Part shown: in pieces, positions 1-8,038 of the stretch
Position numbering within the stretch: the first letter of the stretch is position 1
How the letters are laid out: each line of letters begins with the position of its first letter
Assembly (NCBI GenBank): GCA_020636045.1
Contig: JACJYP010000007.1
Location: 62,001-126,000 of the forward strand
Direction: 5' to 3'
Length of the DNA stretch: 64,000 bases
From: Lewinellaceae bacterium
Lineage (GTDB): Bacteria > Bacteroidota > Bacteroidia > Chitinophagales > Saprospiraceae
Program-made: the position numbers and the translations under genes
Notes under the pieces: generated by a model
Seen by the model: the letters and a program-made list of their open reading frames with translations, nothing else
Told to the model about the DNA's origin: nothing
Database searches by the model: none

Positions 1-468
1 GACGTGAAGTTGCTGGTGCTCTGCAACAAGATGGACCGCAACCCCTATTTTCAGGCGGAATGGTTGAGCGACCCGCTGCAGCCCGGCATCCATCCCTACC
101 TGCTCGGCGATCCGCCCGCCGATCTTTCCGCGTTCGCAGGTTTTTTGTCGCAGGAACAGATCGTGCCCATCTCGGCCAAACACCAGCAAAACATCGCTTT
201 TCTCAAGGAAAAACTCTTCGAACTGGTGGTCGGCGGCGAACTGGAACCCGACGCCACCATCGTGACCAATGCCCGGCACTACGACGCCCTGCGCCGCGCC
301 GATGAATCGCTCGGCGAGGTGCTGGACGGCCTCGAACGCGGCATCACCGGCGATTTCATCGCGATGGACATCCGCCGCGCGCTGAATTTCCTCGGCGAGA
401 TCACCGGCGAGATCGGGGTGGAGGACCTGCTGGGGAATATTTTCGGGAAGTTTTGCGTGGGAAAGTAA
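1..468 (+). CDS. mnmE: MnmE (TrmE) tRNA modification GTPase, 3' end only
   Basis: Partial gene; the reading frame is open at base 1 and the true start lies upstream. MnmE with MnmG installs the carboxymethylaminomethyl group at C5 of wobble uridine in certain tRNAs. Visible are the G4 guanine-specificity motif NKMD at the very start, then the helical domain, and the C-terminal FCVGK, which matches the conserved C-[ILV]-G-K end of MnmE carrying the functionally important cysteine. The gene ends normally and is followed by an AT-rich gap that marks the edge of the lower-GC accessory island. Identification is firm; only the last 155 codons are present. Confidence 0.93.
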   Translation, partial: DVKLLVLCNKMDRNPYFQAEWLSDPLQPGIHPYLLGDPPADLSAFAGFLSQEQIVPISAKHQQNIAFLKEKLFELVVGGELEPDATIVTNARHYDALRRADESLGEVLDGLERGITGDFIAMDIRRALNFLGEITGEIGVEDLLGNIFGKFCVGK

Positions 469-559
469 ATTGTCTATAAAGTGGAATAATTAATCGTTTT
501 GTAAACAAAAAAATTCTATAAAATAGAAATTTTATATTTTTACTCCAAAACTTAAAACC

Positions 560-1549
560 ATGCCTGATAGCGAAATGATCCTCTACCAGTCCGAAGATGG
601 CCAGACAAAGGTGGAAGTCCGAATGGAAGGAGAAACGGTTTGGCTTACGCTTAATCAGTTGGCCGAACTTTTTCAGAGGGACAAATCAGTTATTTCCCGA
701 CATATCAAGAATGTGTTTGAAGAAGGTGAATTACTGCCAGGTTCAGTTGTTGCAAAATTTGCAACAACTGCCGCCGACGGAAAAACTTATCAGGTTGACT
801 ATTACAACCTCGATATGATAATTTCAGTCGGCTATCGGGTCAATTCACACCGGGGTACTCAATTCCGCATTTGGGCCACCGGTCGTTTACGAGAGTACAT
901 TATCAAAGGTTTTGCCCTTGATGACGAACGGCTAAAACGCGCCGGACAGATGAACTACTTTGATGAACTGTTGGCCCGTATCCGGGACATTCGCAGTTCA
1001 GAAAAAGTGTTTTATCAAAAGGCCAAGGACATTTATGCCACCAGCATTGATTACGACGCCGATCACGCCCAAACAGTCGAGTTTTTCAGGATCGTACAAA
1101 ACAAACTGCTTTGGGCAGTGAGTAAAAAGACTGCCGCCGAAATTATCCGCGACCGGGCAAATGCCGCCAATCCCAACATGGGCCTGACGACATGGGCGGG
1201 CGCGAAAGTTCGGAAAGGCGATGTGACCGTAGCCAAAAACTACCTGAACGAGGAGGAAATAACCGCCCTGAACCTGCTGGTGGAACAATACCTGGCATTC
1301 GCAGAAGCGCAGGCACAACAGCGCAAGCCGATGTACATGAAAGACTGGATCAAACGCTTGAATGACATTCTGACCATCAATGAGCGGGAGGTATTGGAAC
1401 ACGCAGGGAAGATTCGCAAGGAACTGGCCGATGAAATGGCTGCAAAGCAATACGAAAAATTCAAAGCCCGGCAACAGGCCGTGGAAAGGGGAGAAAGCCT
1501 GAATCAGTTGGAAGCAGACCTGCAAAAAGCCGGGAAAATGAAAAAGTAA
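560..1549 (+). CDS. RhuM family protein
   Basis: A 329-residue protein of the RhuM (virulence protein, Fic/DOC N-terminal-like) family. The N-terminal half is typical: an ILYQSEDG start, the helical WLTLNQLAELFQRDKSVISRHI segment that looks like a DNA-binding helix-turn-helix, and the YNLDMIISVGYRVNSHRGTQFR motif. The C-terminal half is helical and lysine-rich. The molecular function is not established; rhuM-type genes are often found inside type I restriction loci and pathogenicity islands. The neighbours fit that: an AbiE pair, an hsdM remnant and a Fic gene follow on the same strand. The upstream 90 bases are very AT-rich and probably hold its promoter. GC is lower than in mnmE before it. 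Confidence 0.88.
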   Translation: MPDSEMILYQSEDGQTKVEVRMEGETVWLTLNQLAELFQRDKSVISRHIKNVFEEGELLPGSVVAKFATTAADGKTYQVDYYNLDMIISVGYRVNSHRGTQFRIWATGRLREYIIKGFALDDERLKRAGQMNYFDELLARIRDIRSSEKVFYQKAKDIYATSIDYDADHAQTVEFFRIVQNKLLWAVSKKTAAEIIRDRANAANPNMGLTTWAGAKVRKGDVTVAKNYLNEEEITALNLLVEQYLAFAEAQAQQRKPMYMKDWIKRLNDILTINEREVLEHAGKIRKELADEMAAKQYEKFKARQQAVERGESLNQLEADLQKAGKMKK

Positions 1550-1812
1550 TCGCTGCTCAATGTGGAACCCCGGAGATCGGCGCAAGCAGCCACCCGGTGA
1601 CCGTCAACGTACACGGCGAAAACGAATTGGTATTCCGTTTCGGAAACATCCTGTTGCCGGATTCGCACCTCAACGAGGCTGTCTTGCACGGCTTAGCAGG
1701 GTATAGTTCCGCCTTCGGTCTCTTTAAAGGAGCCGGGACTGCTTTCGTTTTTTGAATTGAAAATAGATTTTGTTTCCAAAAATTACCATTTTTGCCCTAA
1801 AAGAGAAACAGA

Positions 1813-2451
1813 TTGAACTTTCTGACCTTTAAATCTACTTTTCAGGACTATCCGGTTTTCTCCAGAACCGAGATAAAAAAGCACTTTCCCAACTTCGATC
1901 CCAAAAACCTGGTGCGTTGGCAAAAAAAGGGGTACTTGCTGAAGGTTCGCAATAACTGGTATTGCTTCGAGGATCATCAATGGGACGAGCGGCAGTTGTT
2001 TTGGGTAGCCAACCGGATATATACCCCCTCCTACATATCTCTGGAGGCGGCCTTGTCGTACTACGGCCTTATCCCGGAAGGCGTTTTTACTATGCAATCG
2101 ATCTCGACCCGTAAGACCAATACGTTTGCTACACCGATCGGGCATTTTACCTATGCCACGGTAAAACCCTCCTGGTATTTTGGATATCAAATGAAAGAAA
2201 GCGGCCGGTTGTACTGCGCCATCGCCGAACCTGCCAAGGCGCTGCTCGACTTGTTGTATCTGCGTCCGGAACTGCAAACGGACGACCAGTTTGACGCGCT
2301 CCGGTTAAATATGGCAGAGGTACACGCGGTTTTGGATATTCCGAAATACCGGCATTATCTGGAAACACTTGCCGGCCCGGCATTGCAGGATCGCGGCCGG
2401 CGCTTACTTGCTTTTATTCAACGCTCCGGCGCTTATGCTGTCACTCGCTGA
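1813..2451 (+). CDS. AbiEi-like antitoxin of a type IV toxin-antitoxin pair
   Basis: A 212-residue protein with the organisation of AbiEi antitoxins: an N-terminal winged helix (residues about 1-60, with FSRTEIKKHFPN and a basic 'LVRWQKKGYL' turn) and a C-terminal domain with the YISLEAALSYYGLIPE motif followed by the A-I-A-E-P-A-K-A-L-L-D segment typical of the family. AbiEi represses its own operon and neutralises AbiEii. A TTG start is used, because no ATG occurs before the conserved N-terminus. The 3' end overlaps the next gene by 17 bp, which suggests translational coupling, as expected for a toxin-antitoxin operon. Function is inferred from family and gene order. Confidence 0.86.
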   Translation: MNFLTFKSTFQDYPVFSRTEIKKHFPNFDPKNLVRWQKKGYLLKVRNNWYCFEDHQWDERQLFWVANRIYTPSYISLEAALSYYGLIPEGVFTMQSISTRKTNTFATPIGHFTYATVKPSWYFGYQMKESGRLYCAIAEPAKALLDLLYLRPELQTDDQFDALRLNMAEVHAVLDIPKYRHYLETLAGPALQDRGRRLLAFIQRSGAYAVTR

Positions 2452-3211
2452 AATCCGCCGATTCTATCCGCCACAGTTGCATGGCTTCCAGCAGTTTTTA
2501 TTGCGGGAGTATCTGCAATGCAAATTATTGGCATTGCTGTTCGACAGTGAATATGCCGATCGATTTGCATTTCTGGGAGGCACCTGCCTGCGGATTGTCC
2601 ACCAGAACAGCCGTTTTTCAGAAGACCTGGATTTTGACAACTTCGACTTGACCGAGGCCGAATTTGAATCGGTTTCCGAAGTGCTGCGCACCGGGTTGGA
2701 AAAGGAAGGATTGGAGGTTGAAATGCGAAACGTACTCAAAGGAGCCTACCATTGCTATATCAGATTTCCCGGGTTGCTTTTTGATGCCGGTTTGAGCGGC
2801 CATCGGGAGGAAAAGATACTGATCCAGCTGGATACCGAGCCGCAGCACTTCGTGTTTACGCCGCAACCCTTTATCCTGAACCGCTTCGACGTATTTTCCA
2901 CGATCCTCACAACACCGAAAGATATCCTGCTGTCCCAAAAACTCTACGCCATTTGCAATCGCAAACAACCCAAAGGCCGCGATTTTTTCGATGCCACATT
3001 TTTGCTGGCCCACACCAAACCAAATTATAACTATCTGAATCTGAAACTGGGCGTCGCGACGCCTGAGGCGCTGAGAGAAAAACTGATTGCAGTAGTAGGA
3101 CAAATCGACCTGAATGCAGCAGCCAGGGATGTACAGCCCTTCCTGTTTCAGCCACAGGACATCGTCAGGGTTCGGCAGTTTGGCGGATTTATTAAAGCAG
3201 TGGAACTCTGA
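2435..3211 (+). CDS. AbiEii/AbiGii-type nucleotidyltransferase toxin
   Basis: A 258-residue protein of the AbiEii toxin family (DNA polymerase-beta-like nucleotidyltransferase fold). Start chosen at ATG 2435, just inside the antitoxin gene, because the protein then begins with the usual LSLAEIRRFYP; the frame is open further upstream. Key motifs are present: FLGGTCLR (residues about 47-53, motif I), RFSEDLDF (60-67, the metal-binding Asp pair), and the later K-L-Y-A-I and KGRDFFD segments. The motifs look intact, so the toxin could be active. Known AbiEii proteins transfer nucleotides to target RNA and cause growth arrest in phage abortive infection. The substrate here cannot be read from sequence. 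Confidence 0.88.
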   Translation: MLSLAEIRRFYPPQLHGFQQFLLREYLQCKLLALLFDSEYADRFAFLGGTCLRIVHQNSRFSEDLDFDNFDLTEAEFESVSEVLRTGLEKEGLEVEMRNVLKGAYHCYIRFPGLLFDAGLSGHREEKILIQLDTEPQHFVFTPQPFILNRFDVFSTILTTPKDILLSQKLYAICNRKQPKGRDFFDATFLLAHTKPNYNYLNLKLGVATPEALREKLIAVVGQIDLNAAARDVQPFLFQPQDIVRVRQFGGFIKAVEL

Positions 3212-3456
3212 ACGCAATGTAAGACGGCAGCACCGGGATTCTACGGATAAAACGACCGCCCTCAAAACACTTGAAAAGATCAGGTGGAAAAAACAAAAAT
3301 ATACAGCAGGGATATGCCGCAGGTACAGCGGACTTGGAAAGGAACGCTGTTTATGCATTATCGTCTTTCCAAAATGTTGAGTGTGCAGAGGCATTGGCAT
3401 TACCTTTGACGAGAAAGTAAATAACCATTAACGGGTAAATAATCGCAAACGATCGA

Positions 3457-3798
3457 ATGGCCAAAACCGAACAGGACAATTCCCTCGAACGCACGCTCTG
3501 GGCCGCCGCCGACAAACTCCGCTCCAACATGGATGCTGCCGAATACAAGCACGTCGTGTTGGGCCTGATTTTCCTGAAATACATACCTAAGCCATGAAAG
3601 GTTTAGGTATGCCTCCACATTTGACAAGATACAAACCAACTTGCCCCGGCTGCTATGCGGGCAGAAGACGTAGAAGACGATGGTATTCACTTTGAGGGAA
3701 AAATGAAAACGCTGAGGGAACAGCTGGCCGGGCAGTTTGTAGCGAGCGAAAAACTTGGAATAAACGATCCGGAAAAATCTGTTATCCATTGGATTTAA
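3457..3798 (+). pseudogene. hsdM: hsdM remnant: type I restriction methylase with most of the gene deleted
   Basis: ATG 3457 opens a reading frame whose first 42 or so codons match the HsdM N-terminal domain very well (LWAAADKLRSNMDAAEYKHV, then VLGLIFLKYI). It then stops at 3595-3597. From about 3613 to 3777 pieces of the HsdM C-terminus can be read in two frames: ASTFDKIQTN, PGCYAG (for the usual PGRYVG) and, after an apparent 2-nt deletion, AEDVEDDGIHFEGKMKTL. Roughly 350-400 codons, including the SAM-binding and NPPF methylase motifs, are missing. No hsdS or hsdR is present. This is a dead gene, and it shows that a type I restriction locus once stood here. A 12-bp inverted repeat sits at the junction. 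Confidence 0.85.
3582..3611. repeat. 12-bp inverted repeat at the hsdM deletion junction
   Basis: CATACCTAAGCC (3582-3593) and GGTTTAGGTATG (3600-3611) are inverted copies with one mismatch around a 6-nt loop. The repeat lies exactly where the homology to the HsdM N-terminus stops and just before C-terminal homology resumes. It may be an excision footprint or a deletion hotspot. Confidence 0.7.
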
Positions 3799-3807
3799 AA
3801 TATAGTC

Positions 3808-4878
3808 ATGACATATAAAGTACTTCCCTTACCACCGGATATTGATCTTGAAACCAAAGCAGTGCTCCGTAAAACTGCTTCCGCCCATCGTTTTTTGGCA
3901 GAATTGAAAGGTGTGGCGGCTACTATTCCCAATGAAAGTATTCTGATCAACACCCTCGTGCTTCAGGAAGCCAAAGACAGCTCCGCTATTGAAAATATCA
4001 TTACTACCGACGATGAACTTTTCCGTGCCGAGCTTTTCGAAGAATTTATTGGCCCTGCCCAAAAGGAAGTCCAAAATTACGCCAGAGCCCTTCGGTATGG
4101 GTTCGAAAAAGCACGCCTGCACAACTTGTTAACCAACAAACTCATCCTGGAAATACAAGAAATCCTCGAAGAAAACCGGGCCGGCTACCGAAAACTTCCG
4201 GGTACCGCGCTAAAGAACCAGCAAACCGGCGCAGTCGTGTACACCCCGCCGCAGGAGTATGATACAATTGTTGATTTGATGGACAACTTCGAGCAGATCA
4301 TTAATGACAACGAACGCTGGCCGGTCGACCCGCTCGTCAAAATGGCGGCGCTGCATTTCCAATTTGAAAGTATTCACCCTTTCTACGACGGCAATGGCCG
4401 TACCGGTCGGATACTCAATATCCTTTACCTCGTCAATAAAGACTTGTTGCGTTTGCCCATTCTCTACCTGAGTCGGTACATTATCCGCCATAAAGCCGAT
4501 TATTATCGGCTCTTGCAGGATGTACGTGACCACGATGCCTGGGAAGCCTGGGTGTTGTATGTGCTTGACGGCGTAGAACAAACCGCCCGTGAAACCATCG
4601 TGACCATTAACCGAATCAAAGACTTGATGTTGGACTATAAACACCGTATTCGCGATCAATTTCCACGAATGTATAGCCAGGATTTGCTCAACAATTTATT
4701 CCGGCATCCATATACGAAAATCGAGTTTATTATGCGTGACTTGCAGGTGAGCCGGCCTACGGCAAGCAGTTACCTGAGTAAGTTATCTCATGACAAGTTT
4801 CTTGAAAAGCACAAACGCGGTGTGAGTAATTACTACATCAATCGGCCCTTACTTGAAATCTTTATTCCAAAATATTAA
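3808..4878 (+). CDS. Fic family protein (self-inhibited class, with C-terminal winged helix)
   Basis: A 356-residue Fic protein. The catalytic motif HPFYDGNGRTGR (residues 190-201) matches the full H-x-F-x-[DE]-G-N-G-R-x-x-R consensus, so AMP transfer from ATP to target hydroxyls is likely. The inhibitory helix is N-terminal: SSAIEN at residues 58-63 fits the [ST]-x-x-x-E-[GN] motif, in which the Glu blocks productive ATP binding. The flap region TGAVVYTPP precedes the core. The last 70 or so residues look like a winged helix (VSRPTASSYLSKL), as in SoFic-like proteins. It lies next to the hsdM remnant, the usual place for Fic genes in type I restriction loci. The target is unknown. Confidence 0.93.
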   Translation: MTYKVLPLPPDIDLETKAVLRKTASAHRFLAELKGVAATIPNESILINTLVLQEAKDSSAIENIITTDDELFRAELFEEFIGPAQKEVQNYARALRYGFEKARLHNLLTNKLILEIQEILEENRAGYRKLPGTALKNQQTGAVVYTPPQEYDTIVDLMDNFEQIINDNERWPVDPLVKMAALHFQFESIHPFYDGNGRTGRILNILYLVNKDLLRLPILYLSRYIIRHKADYYRLLQDVRDHDAWEAWVLYVLDGVEQTARETIVTINRIKDLMLDYKHRIRDQFPRMYSQDLLNNLFRHPYTKIEFIMRDLQVSRPTASSYLSKLSHDKFLEKHKRGVSNYYINRPLLEIFIPKY

Positions 4879-5069
4879 CTCTTATATAAAAAAAACGCCA
4901 AAATCTTTACATTCAGGAAAGGTTATGCAAAGTTTCTGCACATTTCTTTACATAATGGAGGCATCATAAAATGTCCAGAGTGCGCCTAAAAACTTCTTTT
5001 GAAGGTTCTGTGTCTATTTCTATAATCAATTGATTATCAATCTATATTGATTTTTACATCGTAAAGCCT

Positions 5070-5079
5070 CCCCCCCCCC
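5070..5079. repeat. Run of ten C (homopolymer tract)
   Basis: Ten consecutive C residues lie in the gap between the Fic gene and the convergent secreted-protein gene, just before a terminator hairpin. Such tracts vary in length by slippage, but this one lies outside any coding region, so no phase-variation role can be claimed. Confidence 0.8.
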
Positions 5080-5082
5080 AAC

Positions 5083-5120
5083 AAAAAGCGCCGCAAGCCT
5101 CACACCTGCAGCGCTTTTTT
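5083..5120. terminator. Bidirectional terminator hairpin
   Basis: AAAAAGCGC (5083-5091) pairs with GCGCTTTTT (5111-5119), and GCA/TGC extends the stem past one mismatch. The A-tract on the left and T-tract on the right let it serve both the Fic gene and the convergent gene ending at 5135. Confidence 0.75.
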
Positions 5121-5134
5121 ATGTCAGACACTAT

Positions 5135-5728
5135 TTATCCACGAACAGAGGGCGCCCGTCTTTTTTGCGCCCCGGTCGGTGCGGATGTGCGCCGCGCGCC
5201 TGATGTCGGGCGGGTTTTGACTTTGGCCGAAGACGTATGCTTGCTGGCGCGGGTATTGCCCCGGCTGTTCTGCTCCTGTCCGCGGGTGCTCGTTTCGTAA
5301 CGGCGATCGTCGTCGTTCCGGTTGTTGTCCCGGGCGTACCAGTCGTCGTTGTCGCGGCGGTCGTTCCGGCCATAGCGGCGATGGTCGCCGCGGTCCTGGT
5401 GGTATCCGTTGTCGTTGCCGCATTCGTGATGATGGCAGGAGCAGGCGTGTTTGTTCCGGTGTTTTCCGTAGTGCTTGCCATTATTGCCGTGGCCGCGGTG
5501 GCCTTTCCCTTTTTTACCTTTCTGGCATTTGTCGCAATCGCAATGCGGCCCGTTCTGCCCGTACGCGCCGGTGGGAACAAAGTCGAACGTTTGTTCCTCG
5601 GTTTCACGGGAATTTTGCGCCATATTTACCGGCGCGTCGGCGAAAGCAAAGGACTGAGGCCGCGCATGGATCGTTGCGGCGGCGCTTGCGAAGGTCAAAA
5701 AGGGGATGAGAAAAAGATGATTCTTCAT
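5135..5728 (-). CDS. Secreted low-complexity protein rich in His, Asp, Arg and Lys
   Basis: A 197-residue protein, not matched to any family I know. It has a clear signal peptide (MKNHLFLIPFLTFASAAATIHA), a short neutral region, then a metal-binding-looking stretch with CDCDKC and CSCHHHEC separated by Gly/Lys/His-rich sequence (about residues 62-102), a DNR-rich middle, and a basic Ser/Thr/Arg tail. The Cys/His clusters suggest metal binding in the periplasm or outside the cell, but this is inference from composition. It converges on the Fic gene with a shared terminator and is divergent from galK. The opposite strand carries a long hydrophobic frame that is a compositional shadow. Minus-strand coding is favoured by the signal peptide. 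Confidence 0.68.
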   Translation of the reverse strand: MKNHLFLIPFLTFASAAATIHARPQSFAFADAPVNMAQNSRETEEQTFDFVPTGAYGQNGPHCDCDKCQKGKKGKGHRGHGNNGKHYGKHRNKHACSCHHHECGNDNGYHQDRGDHRRYGRNDRRDNDDWYARDNNRNDDDRRYETSTRGQEQNSRGNTRASKHTSSAKVKTRPTSGARRTSAPTGAQKRRAPSVRG

Positions 5729-5868
5729 GGAATGAGAATTTTGATGAAGATGAATTTTCCCCTTTGTGCAGCTGCGCAGAAAAAAGTAACCATCGGGCGG
5801 GCCGTTTTAACAAAACCTTGATCTGTATGCCGCAGCGCGGGAACGCACAAGCGGAAAAACAAACGAAC

Positions 5869-6996
5869 ATGGATCTCACGGATACGGGCAAATCCCTGAC
5901 AGTGCAATCGCCCGGGCGGATCAACATCATCGGGGAGCATACCGACTACAACGACGGCTTCGTGCTGCCGGCGGCGGTGGACAAAAAAACGACCGTGCAG
6001 ATTGCGCGCAACGGAAGCCCTGCGCTGTGCCGTGTGACGGCTGCGAACTTTGGCGAGCACTTCGAATTCAGCCTCGATCACTTTTCCCCGCTGAAGGCGG
6101 GCTGGCAAAACTACGTGATGGGGGTCGTGCACGAGTTGCAGCAACTTGGCGGCCGGATCGAGGGTTTTGACTGCCGGTTCGAAGGCGACGTGCCGATCGG
6201 CAGCGGCATGAGTTCCTCGGCAGCGCTGGAGTGCAGCCTGGCCTATGCGCTGAACGAACTGTTCACGCTGGGTTTCGGTCGCGACCGACTGATCAAAGCC
6301 GGACAAATGGCAGAACACCGTTTTGTGGGCATCAAATGCGGTATCATGGACCAGTTCGCGAGCATGATGGGCAAAAAGGACTACGCCATTTTACTGGACT
6401 GCCGTTCGCTGGCGTACCGGTATTTTCCGCTCGAACTGGGCGATCATCAATTGTTATTGCTGAACACCAACGTCACGCATGCGCTGGCATCTTCCGGGTA
6501 CAATACCCGGCGCGCGGAATGCGAGGAGGGCGTCGCCCTGCTGAAGCGGCGGTTTCGGGATATTACCCACCTGCGGGATGTGACGCCGGCGCAACTGGCG
6601 GAAATGCGATCGCAAATGCCCGAAACCATTTTCAGGCGTTGTACGCACGTGGTGTCGGAAAATGAACGGGTACTGGCCGCCACCCGGGCCCTGTCATCGG
6701 GCGACCTGCCGGCCCTCGGGCAACTCATGTACCGCTCGCATGTCAGCCTGCAGCACGACTACGAGGTCAGTTGCCCCGAACTGGATTTTCTGGTGGAACG
6801 ATCGCTGCACGCGGACGCAGTGCTCGGCAGCCGGATGATGGGCGGCGGCTTCGGCGGCTGCACGATCAATCTCGTGGAAAAAAACAAGTGCGATGAGTGG
6901 GTGGACGATGTCTCCCGCGCGTATCTCGCGCGTTTCGGCATCTTGCTGACCCCGTATTCCGTGTCCATCGGGGACGGGACGGGAGTGGTACTATAA
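5869..6996 (+). CDS. galK: Galactokinase
   Basis: A 375-residue GHMP kinase that makes galactose 1-phosphate from galactose and ATP, the first step of the Leloir pathway. The galactokinase signature GRINIIGEHTDYNDGFVLP lies at residues 16-34, the ATP-binding GHMP motif PIGSGMSSSAALE at 109-121, the catalytic Asp in KCGIMDQFAS (D161), and the C-terminal GGGFGGC motif is intact. The start at 5869 puts the signature at its usual distance; the frame is open up to 5764 and ATG 5827 is possible. galT follows after 10 bp and uxuA after another 18 bp, so this is the first gene of a sugar operon. Confidence 0.96.
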   Translation: MDLTDTGKSLTVQSPGRINIIGEHTDYNDGFVLPAAVDKKTTVQIARNGSPALCRVTAANFGEHFEFSLDHFSPLKAGWQNYVMGVVHELQQLGGRIEGFDCRFEGDVPIGSGMSSSAALECSLAYALNELFTLGFGRDRLIKAGQMAEHRFVGIKCGIMDQFASMMGKKDYAILLDCRSLAYRYFPLELGDHQLLLLNTNVTHALASSGYNTRRAECEEGVALLKRRFRDITHLRDVTPAQLAEMRSQMPETIFRRCTHVVSENERVLAATRALSSGDLPALGQLMYRSHVSLQHDYEVSCPELDFLVERSLHADAVLGSRMMGGGFGGCTINLVEKNKCDEWVDDVSRAYLARFGILLTPYSVSIGDGTGVVL

Positions 6997-7006
6997 ACAA
7001 AAAACG

Positions 7007-8020
7007 ATGCTCGACTTTTCTGACGATCCCCACCGGCGGTACAACATCCTCAACGGAGAATGGGTGCTGGTGTCGCCGCACCGGAACAAACGCCCCTGGC
7101 AGGGCAAGGTCGAAAGCGCGACCGCAGATGCCAGGCCATCGTACGATCCCGCCTGCTATCTCTGCCCGGGCAATATGCGCGCAGGCGGCCACCGCAACCC
7201 GCAATACCGGGATACCTTCGTTTTTACCAACGACTTTGCAGCACTCAAGCCAGACAGCAGCGCCGGACTCAGCGAAAACGGCCTGTTGAAAGCCCGCGGG
7301 GAGCGGGGGCTCTGCAAGGTGGTGTGTTTTTCGCCCGATCATGCGCTCACCCTGCCCGATATGGAAGTGGAGGCCATCGAAAAAGTTGTGGACCTCTGGC
7401 AACACGAATACCGGGAACTCGGCGCCCTGGAATTCATCAACCACGTCCAGATATTCGAGAACAAAGGAGCGATCATGGGCTGCAGCAACCCGCATCCGCA
7501 CGGGCAGATATGGGCGCAGGATTCCGTGCCGCTGGAAACGGTGAAAAAAACGGAGCGCCAGTTGAAATACTGGCAAGCCAGGGGCCGCAGCCTCCTGCTG
7601 GATTATTTGCAACAGGAACTGGAGGCCGGGGAGCGGCTGGTGTGCGACAATGCGCATTTTGTGGCGCTCGTGCCTTTTTGGGCCGTTTGGCCCTATGAAA
7701 CGATGATCATCCCCCGGCGGCATATCGGGCACATCGGCATGATGGGGCCGGAAGAAAAAAAGGCTTTCGCTGCCGTTTTGAAGGACCTTACGCAGCGCTA
7801 TGACCGGCTTTTCGATACTTCTTTTCCATATTCGGCGGGCATGCATCAAAGCCCCACCGACGGACAAGCGCACGAGGAATGGCATTTTCACATGGCATTT
7901 TATCCGCCCCTGCTGCGCTCCGCGACGGTGAAAAAATTTATGGTAGGGTACGAAATGTTTGCCGATCCGCAGCGGGATATTACTGCCGAAACGGCGGCGG
8001 AGCAACTTCGAAACGTATAA
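7007..8020 (+). CDS. galT: Galactose-1-phosphate uridylyltransferase
   Basis: A 337-residue class I GalT, which exchanges UMP between UDP-glucose and galactose 1-phosphate. The active-site motif NPHPHGQIW is at residues 161-169, with the nucleophilic histidine at 165. The CYLCPGN zinc-site cysteines are at 50 and 53. The C-terminal half contains VPFWAVWPYETMIIPRRH and the HQSPTDGQ segment with HEEWHFHMAFYPP, all typical. It sits 10 bp behind galK. galE is not in the window. Confidence 0.96.
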   Translation: MLDFSDDPHRRYNILNGEWVLVSPHRNKRPWQGKVESATADARPSYDPACYLCPGNMRAGGHRNPQYRDTFVFTNDFAALKPDSSAGLSENGLLKARGERGLCKVVCFSPDHALTLPDMEVEAIEKVVDLWQHEYRELGALEFINHVQIFENKGAIMGCSNPHPHGQIWAQDSVPLETVKKTERQLKYWQARGRSLLLDYLQQELEAGERLVCDNAHFVALVPFWAVWPYETMIIPRRHIGHIGMMGPEEKKAFAAVLKDLTQRYDRLFDTSFPYSAGMHQSPTDGQAHEEWHFHMAFYPPLLRSATVKKFMVGYEMFADPQRDITAETAAEQLRNV

Positions 8021-8038
8021 AACGCCCCTTCAGAAAAT

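Noticed and set aside
3594..3807. A separate small gene between the hsdM stop and the Fic gene
   Set aside because: The readable pieces (PGCYAG, EDVEDDG, EGKMKTL) are HsdM C-terminal motifs in shifted frames, so this is part of the pseudogene.
5070..5079. Phase-variation switch at the C10 tract
   Set aside because: The tract is at the 3' side of both neighbouring genes, in neither a promoter nor a reading frame.
5237..5821. Long hydrophobic + frame (194 codons) that looks like a membrane protein
   Set aside because: It is antisense to the secreted Asp/Arg/His-rich protein. Complement of Asp/Arg codons gives Val/Ala-rich frames, and only the minus strand has a proper signal peptide.
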